From: Sorex araneus
Lineage: Eukaryota > Chordata > Mammalia > Eulipotyphla > Soricidae
Reading direction: 5' to 3'
Length of the DNA stretch: 64,000 bases
Assembly (NCBI RefSeq): GCF_027595985.1
Contig: NC_073313.1
Coordinates: 100,117,552 to 100,181,551 of the forward strand
The notes below the pieces were generated by a model. That model saw nothing but the letters and a program-made list of their open reading frames with translations. It searched no databases and was not told where the DNA came from. Of the stretch, positions 58,683-64,000 are shown one piece after another. Positions within the stretch are counted from its first letter, which is position 1; each line of letters opens with the position of its first letter. Made by a program: the position numbers and the translations under genes.

Positions 58683-59000
58683 CTGTGGTTTTATAATAAT
58701 AAACTAATCAGGCATTCTTAGATAAATCCATTTTGGTTTTATCTGTTACATGCTGCTGGATTCAATTTACTACTGTTTTAACTTCTTATATTTATGTTCA
58801 TAAAAATATTAAAATTAGCCTGTCATTTTTTTCTTTGTCAGGTTTTGTTATTTATGATTCACTAGCATCTTAAAATTATGTGAGGACTACCAAGCTCTTT
58901 TACTTTCTTTTCTCTATTAGTGTCCTCCCCTTACAAAACAAGAAAACTTTAATTCATGTTATGAAATAGATCCTTTTCACATCTGCATTATTTGCAGTTA
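58683..59000. other. Unrecognised AT-rich sequence
   Basis: Nothing recognisable. Confidence 0.4.
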
Positions 59001-59013
59001 TTTGATAGCCATA

Positions 59014-59189
59014 TTTATTTTTTTGCTTTTTGGGCCACACTCGGTGATGCACAAGGGTTATTCCTGGCTCATGCACTCAGGAATTACTCCTGGCGGTGCT
59101 TGGGGGACCATATGGGATGCTGAGAATTGAACCCTGGTCGGCTGTGTGCAAGTCAAACGCCCTACCCGCTGTGCTATCGTTCCAGCCCC
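59014..59189 (-). mobile_element. Young SOR-type SINE
   Basis: Near-consensus minus-strand copy. A perfect 11-bp duplication TGATAGCCATA lies at 59,003-59,013 and 59,190-59,200. Confidence 0.95.
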
Positions 59190-59239
59190 TGATAGCCATA
59201 ATTTTTTGATGGAACGGATATCACCAAGTGGTGTTCTGT

Positions 59240-60110
59240 AGGTCTGAGAGTCACTTTTTGACAATCCTTGGTGTTGCTTAGGTACTGAGGATTACCTGTG
59301 CAATTCTGGTGATGCTAAGAGTTATCCAGGGTTACCTGATGATGCTCAAGGGATGGACTGTGTAGTGATGGGGATGCAACCAGGGTCAGCTGCATTCAAT
59401 GAATGGGCCTTAACTCCTGTATTGTATCTCAGCCCAGTAACCATAATGAAACCAACTTCCTTATAAACACTTGCTTCCAAAGCTTCATTTTTATATAAAC
59501 CTGATGAGAATAGTATATTCATTCACACAGAGATTTGATCAATTATTTCCTGTTAATACATTCCTTGAAGGAGAGTTGCTAAATGAAGGGTTATTTTCCA
59601 CAGAAATTGGGAGTAGAGAGGGATGTGGCATGACCTACTTTGGCAGTACTGCTTCGCATTCAAGGACTTCGTTTTGGCTTTGGGCATAGTACCCTGGCAG
59701 TTCTCAGGGGATTATATGTGGGTTCAAGGATTGAACATGGGTCAGTCACATGCAAGGCAAGTATATGTATTATACTATCTCTCCGGCCACCTTCCTATAT
59801 TTTAGGGAAAATCTCTAGTGGTGCTTCCTGATCCAGGGTTACTCCTGGTGATACTCAGGGGCTACAAAGGCTATACCTATCAATGCTCGAGGGCTATATG
59901 GTGCCAAGATCAAACTCATGGTTTCACACATGCAAGTACTTTACCACTTGAGCTATCTCCCTGGAGCCCCTTCCTTCTTTCTTTTTTTTTCGGGAGACAA
60001 GCACATCTGCCTGTGCTGAAGAGCCCAAAGAGTGCCAAGTAGAGAAATTGGGCCTTCTGCTGTGGAGCATGTGGCATGTGCTCAACTCATTGGTCTAGTT
60101 CTCTAATTCC
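59240..60110 (-). mobile_element. Row of decayed minus-strand SINEs
   Basis: Four SINE-like blocks follow one another, all in minus orientation: about 59,240-59,440, 59,660-59,797, 59,828-59,970 and (weak) 59,985-60,108. Each ends in a TATCTC..CCAGCCC-like head remnant. Short unrecognised DNA lies between them (59,441-59,659). Confidence 0.6.
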
Positions 60111-60114
60111 CCTT

Positions 60115-60419
60115 ACTTGTTTCTTTTGTTTTGGGTCCACCTGGTGATACTCAGGGAAACCATATACAATACTGAGGATAAAACCGGGGTCTGAGCAAGG
60201 CAAGTGTCTTTTTGTTTTGTTTTTGTTTTGTGCCACACTTGACAATACTTAGGGGTTACTCTTGCATCTACACTCAGGATCCACTCCTAGCAGTCTTCAG
60301 GGGACCATATGGGGTGCTGGGGATTGAAGGCCACATAAAAGGCAAGTACCTTACCCACTATACTATGGCTCCAGCTACCTAAGGCAAGTGTCTTAACACT
60401 GTACTATCTCTCCAGCCCT
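60115..60419 (-). mobile_element. SINE split by another SINE
   Basis: The outer copy (60,115-60,210 and 60,381-60,419, ending ACTATCTCTCCAGCCC) is interrupted by an inner minus-strand SINE at 60,211-60,380, bracketed by a perfect 14-bp duplication AAGGCAAGTGTCTT at 60,197-60,210 and 60,381-60,394. Confidence 0.88.
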
Positions 60420-60572
60420 TCCTTGTTTCTTAATATGCCCCTGTACTTAAAGCTACTAGTTACTAATATGTAATAGTTAAAAGGTTGGTTCAGTATGAAT
60501 AAATCAAATTAAATTTTAAAATAGGCTTGGGTAACTGTCTTCAACTTTCAAAATGGAACTTTTTTTTAACAT
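60420..60572. other. Unrecognised sequence
   Basis: Nothing recognisable. Confidence 0.4.
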
Positions 60573-60583
60573 AAACAAGCCAT

Positions 60584-60845
60584 CGAATCTAAGTAATGTT
60601 TTGAGTAGGATGGTTGTTTTGACAATGTTAATTTTTTCTAATTCACAAACATGGAATAATTGTCCATCTCCTGTTGTCTTCTATTTTTTCAGTTGTGATT
60701 TAGAGTTTCTAATGTATAAGTTTTTCACAGCTTTTGTTGATTCCTACATACCTAACATTTTGTATAAGTTCTTCATGTCCTTTGTTAAGTTGATTGTTAC
60801 ATACTTAATATTTTACACTATTTTAAATAAAACTATATTTTAAAA
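60584..60845 (+). mobile_element. Retro-inserted antisense L1 ORF2 fragment
   Basis: The content resembles reversed L1 ORF2 linker sequence (TTGACAATGTTAATTTTTTC; TTCTTCATGTCCTTTGTTAA), but the A-rich end (AAATAAAACTATATTTTAAA) is on the right, as for a plus-strand insertion. A perfect 11-bp duplication AAACAAGCCAT lies at 60,573-60,583 and 60,846-60,856. Confidence 0.7.
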
Positions 60846-60856
60846 AAACAAGCCAT

Positions 60857-61430
60857 AGAAAATAGAATGACTTCCTATGTTCTCATCCATCTTCAAGGAC
60901 TATGAAAATTTTAAGAAATTACAAAATTTATCAAAAAATTTACCTAGAATTCCTGATCCTTTTAAATGGAGTTTTGTTTGCTTTTCAAGAGCTTCAACCC
61001 AGGGTTTCATACATGTGAAAAAGCAATTACTACACATAATATCAAATAGCATGTTTCTTTTGTATTTTATTTATATCTAAATCTTCTCTAATTCCAATTT
61101 TTGTTGTACTAAAATTCACATCACATAAAAGCTGCCATTTTAAAACATAAAATTTAGTGCTATTTACAAACCATTCAAAGTCCTGTGTATTTTTATTCTG
61201 AGTCAAAATTCTAGAAATTTACTTCTAGATGTTTGGACAGTTCATTAGTCACTTGGACCAATTTGATTTTGATTTAACTGTCTTGTCTACTGTTTTTTAT
61301 TTTACTGATATGTTAGATTCAACATTACCTAAAGTATTTTATTGTTCATTTACTAGAGACATTTTCAGTCTTTGTTTTAACTATATACAGTTGGCTTTAT
61401 TTTACCTTTTAATTTTTGTAAATTTGTTCA
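60857..61430. other. AT-rich sequence, possibly with ancient L1M
   Basis: 61,105-61,200 vaguely resembles an old L1M 3' end (TAAAATTCACATCACATAAA). The remainder is unrecognised. Confidence 0.35.
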
Positions 61431-61815
61431 CAATTATTCAATACATTTAATATTCAAACACCAATCCCACCACCATTGCACCTTCCCACCACCGTATTTC
61501 GAATTTTTCCACCCCAAATCCCAAACCATTACCAAAACAATTAGTTTTGTATTGCTTGTTATGAATAATCCACAAAAAATGGGCCAATAAAATTTTCTTA
61601 GAGGAAAGTGTGCCTCCTCCCCCCCATCTTCCAAGTTTACCAGTTATTTTACAGTCACACCCACAATCTTCCCCTGGTGCCATATAATCTCATCAATGGC
61701 CATGATCCAGAGACACAGAAATAAAGCTCCTGGAAGAGAGCAACATCTTTACCTGAGAAACATGGAGAAGGCCAGTGAGTTTCTCTCCCTGTCCCTACAG
61801 CTGAAAACCTCCAGT
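61431..61815 (+). repeat. Unclassified interspersed repeat (copy 3, diverged)
   Basis: It carries TTTACCAGTTATTTTACAGT, CAGTCACACCCACAATCTTC, GATCCAGAGACACAGAAATA and AAAGCTCCTGGAAGAGAGCA, matching blocks of 19,910-20,030. It begins with text like a reversed L1 3' end (CCACCACCATTGCACCTTCC). Confidence 0.5.
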
Positions 61816-61885
61816 TTGGCTTAGATATTCCTTTTAGTACAATATGAGGTATATTCTAAAAGCTTGTTTGAAAAGCAGATTTTTT

Positions 61886-62054
61886 TTTTGCTTTTTGGGT
61901 TCACACCCGGCGATGCACATGGGTTACTCCTGGCTTTGCACTCAGGAATTACTCCTGGTGGTGCTCAGGGGACCATATGGGATGCTGGGATTTGAACCCG
62001 GGTCGGCCGCATGCAAGGCAAATGCCCTACCCGCTGTGCTATCACTCCAGCCCC
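61886..62054 (-). mobile_element. Young SOR-type SINE
   Basis: Near-consensus minus-strand copy. A perfect 16-bp duplication GAAAAGCAGATTTTTT lies at 61,870-61,885 and 62,055-62,070. Confidence 0.97.
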
Positions 62055-62070
62055 GAAAAGCAGATTTTTT

Positions 62071-62340
62071 TAGTATCATCAGTTCTGTATGTTTTTTAAC
62101 CAGTTTATGGTCTTTATTATTTCTCAAATTTACATGCTAACTCTTACCTTGTCTATGAACTTGACTCATATAAACTCAATGATTACTTCAGATATCCCTT
62201 TAGAATTATAATGACAGGCAATGCAAAAAACTAGAATTTTAAAAATCTGTCAAAAATCTGTTCCCTTCCCTCCTTTGATTTCCTCTTTTCTCACTGATAG
62301 ACACATCATTTATCAGTTATTTCATAAGACCTTAAGATAG
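62071..62340. other. Unrecognised sequence
   Basis: Nothing recognisable. Confidence 0.4.
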
Positions 62341-62510
62341 CGGGCTGGAGAGATAGTACAGCAGGTAGGACACTTCTCTTGCACATGACAACCTGAGTTC
62401 TATCCCTGGCACCCTATATTGTACCCAGAATCTGCATGAGTGATCCCTGAGTGTAGAGCCAGGAGTAAGTATTACAAACTGCTGGTGTGGCCCACAAACC
62501 AAAAAAAATC
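62341..62510 (+). mobile_element. SOR-type SINE, moderately old
   Basis: GGGCTGGAGAGATAGTACAG head, GAGTGATCCCTGAGTGTAGA body and an A-rich tail. Confidence 0.88.
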
Positions 62511-62519
62511 TTAAAATGG

Positions 62520-62800
62520 GCATATAAAAATATGTAATAATGCAATTCACTGCAACATTCATGGAACTGGAGAGCACTGTGTTAAGTGAAATAAGTGAGA
62601 GGGAGAAAGTAATACCATATGATTTCACTCACCTGTGGCATACAGAGAAAATAAACAAGGGAATAAACAGTGTCAAACAATGACACATATTTGGCCTTGG
62701 ATTACAAAATTGAGACTGCCAAGCAGTTGAAGGAAGAGGAGAGAGAAGTGGATGAGAGGCATAGTGGAAAAGCGTCTTGGGCACTTTCATAGTGGTTAAC
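62520..62800 (+). mobile_element. Ancient L1 3' end
   Basis: GTTAAGTGAAATAAGTGAGA and CCATATGATTTCACTCACCT are typical of the end of ORF2 and 3' UTR of old eutherian L1s. Confidence 0.65.
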
Positions 62801-62817
62801 TTTGTGCATCAAAATCA

Positions 62818-63070
62818 TGCACTGTAGCACTGTAGCACTGTCATCCCATTGTTCATTGATTTGCTCGAGCGGGCACCAGTAATGTTGCCATTGTGAGACT
62901 TGTTACTGTTTTTGGCATATCGAATATGCCACGAGTAGCTTGCCAGGCTCTGCCGTGCAGGTAGGATACTCTTGGTAGCTTTCCGGGCTCTCTGAGAGGG
63001 ACAAAGTAATCAAACCCAGGTTGGCTGCATGCAAGGCAAATGCCCTACCCACTGTGCTATTGCTCTAGTC
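62818..63070 (-). mobile_element. Second-lineage SINE, short subtype, full length
   Basis: Tail GCACTGTAGCACTGTAGCAC, reversed body (GGCATATCGAATATGCC) and tRNA-like head. A duplication of CATCAAAAT lies at 62,807-62,815 and 63,071-63,079. Confidence 0.93.
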
Positions 63071-63089
63071 CATCAAAATAATAAATTTT

Positions 63090-63240
63090 AGTTTTTGGCA
63101 TACACTCTGCAGTCCTCAGGGCTCTGTGTTCGGGATCATTCCTGGTGGAAGTGCAGGACCACATGGAGTGCTGGGTAACGAACCTGGATTGGTGCACTCA
63201 AGGCAAGCAGCCTACCCACTGTACTATCTCTTTGGCCTCC
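63090..63240 (-). mobile_element. Old SOR-type SINE
   Basis: Minus-strand copy (GGACCACATGGAGTGCTGGG to GTACTATCTCTTTGGCC). Confidence 0.8.
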
Positions 63241-63668
63241 AAGACATAAATGTTAACACTATTTTATCCATGTTACGTATGTAGCTACAATAGTTAGAAA
63301 ATAACATGTCTTATTTTGGAACTCATCTCCACTACTCAGGTCTTCAAATTCCATCATTTTGCCCACAAAATATATTTTGCACTTGTTTATACTCCATATC
63401 CATTATCATCACCCAGGTGCAACTCATGGTAATCTTTGCTGGATTACTACTAACCAGTATAGCAGAGTCTACTTTCTTATGTCCTTGTATTGAGGTATAA
63501 TGAATCTGGCAGAAAACAGGTCCTTGAGTACTTTCCCATTAGAAATAGTAGTCACACTGGAAGAACTCCCACTGGCTCACTGTTAGATGTTTGCTTACAC
63601 CTTAATTCTTCAATATCCATGGGGTAATACTGAGGAAACATATCACAATGAACAAATTTTTCTCAAAT
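63241..63668. other. Unrecognised sequence
   Basis: No gene or repeat that I recognise. Confidence 0.4.
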
Positions 63669-63679
63669 ATAATTTCTGA

Positions 63680-63923
63680 GGGCTGGAGTGATAGCACAGC
63701 AGTTGGGCATTCGCCTTTCACGCGGCCGACCCGAGTTCGATCTCTCCGCCCTTCTCGGAGAGCCCGGCAAGCTACCAAGAGTATCGAGCCCACGTGGCAG
63801 TGCCTGGCAAGCTACCTGTGCGTATTGGATATGCAAAAAACAGTAACAATAAGTCTCTCAATGAGAGATGTTACTGGTGCCTGCTTGAACAAATTGATGA
63901 GCAATGGGATGACAGTGACAGTG
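63680..63923 (+). mobile_element. Second-lineage SINE, short subtype, full length
   Basis: Head with CAGCAGTTGGGCATTCGCCT and intact B box GAGTTCGATCTC, body, and tail GATGACAGTGACAGTG. A perfect 11-bp duplication ATAATTTCTGA lies at 63,669-63,679 and 63,924-63,934. Confidence 0.96.
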
Positions 63924-64000
63924 ATAATTTCTGAAGTATAGCAATAATTGAGCTCATATCTTCACTGACACAAACTGTGTGGGCATGTTCACCCCAGAAA

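Overview
The window is mammalian nuclear DNA, very probably from a shrew of the genus Sorex (Soricidae). The evidence is a tRNA-derived SINE present in dozens of copies; its head, poly(A)-tailed body and characteristic consensus are what I recall as the shrew SOR-type SINE. The rest is dominated by L1 LINEs of a shrew-type lineage. The background is AT-rich with almost no unique coding sequence. The one conserved single-copy gene, SLC25A53, is X-linked in other placental mammals (human Xq22), so the window is probably from the shrew X chromosome; the very high L1 load fits.

Layout. 1-9.4 kb: old unique sequence, several 3' ends of L1, a possible LTR, and a decayed plus-strand L1. 9.7-10.0 kb: a solo ERVK-like LTR. 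11.5-19.7 kb: a four-level nest. An old plus-strand L1 is split by a minus-strand L1 that keeps its 5' UTR and ORF1, this is joined at its 3' tail by a second minus-strand L1, and that one carries a young SINE. 19.7-24.7 kb: ancient L1M, L1 3' ends, SINEs and an unclassified TATA-containing repeat. 24.87-25.74 kb: a full-length, open processed retrocopy of RPL7 inserted into an L1. 28-30 kb: a 5'-truncated L1. 30.9-41.4 kb: mostly unique sequence around the SLC25A53 coding exon (minus strand, 32,827-33,741), with a 31-bp minisatellite at 37.2 kb. 41.4-42.5 kb: a CpG island, the best promoter candidate in the window. 43-64 kb: SINE- and L1-rich intergenic or intronic DNA with a SINE pile-up at 51.7-52.1 kb, a 323-bp tandem duplication at 58 kb and a run of same-strand SINEs at 58.5-60.4 kb.

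Functionally there is one real gene (SLC25A53, mitochondrial carrier family) with a probable spliced 5' UTR leading toward the CpG island, and one retrogene-like RPL7 copy. Everything else supportable is retrotransposon history. I found no bacterial-type system, CRISPR array or new multi-gene system. The most interesting material is structural: a second SINE lineage whose tails seed microsatellites, repeated use of one target site, monomer-like L1 promoter repeats, and an unclassified interspersed repeat.
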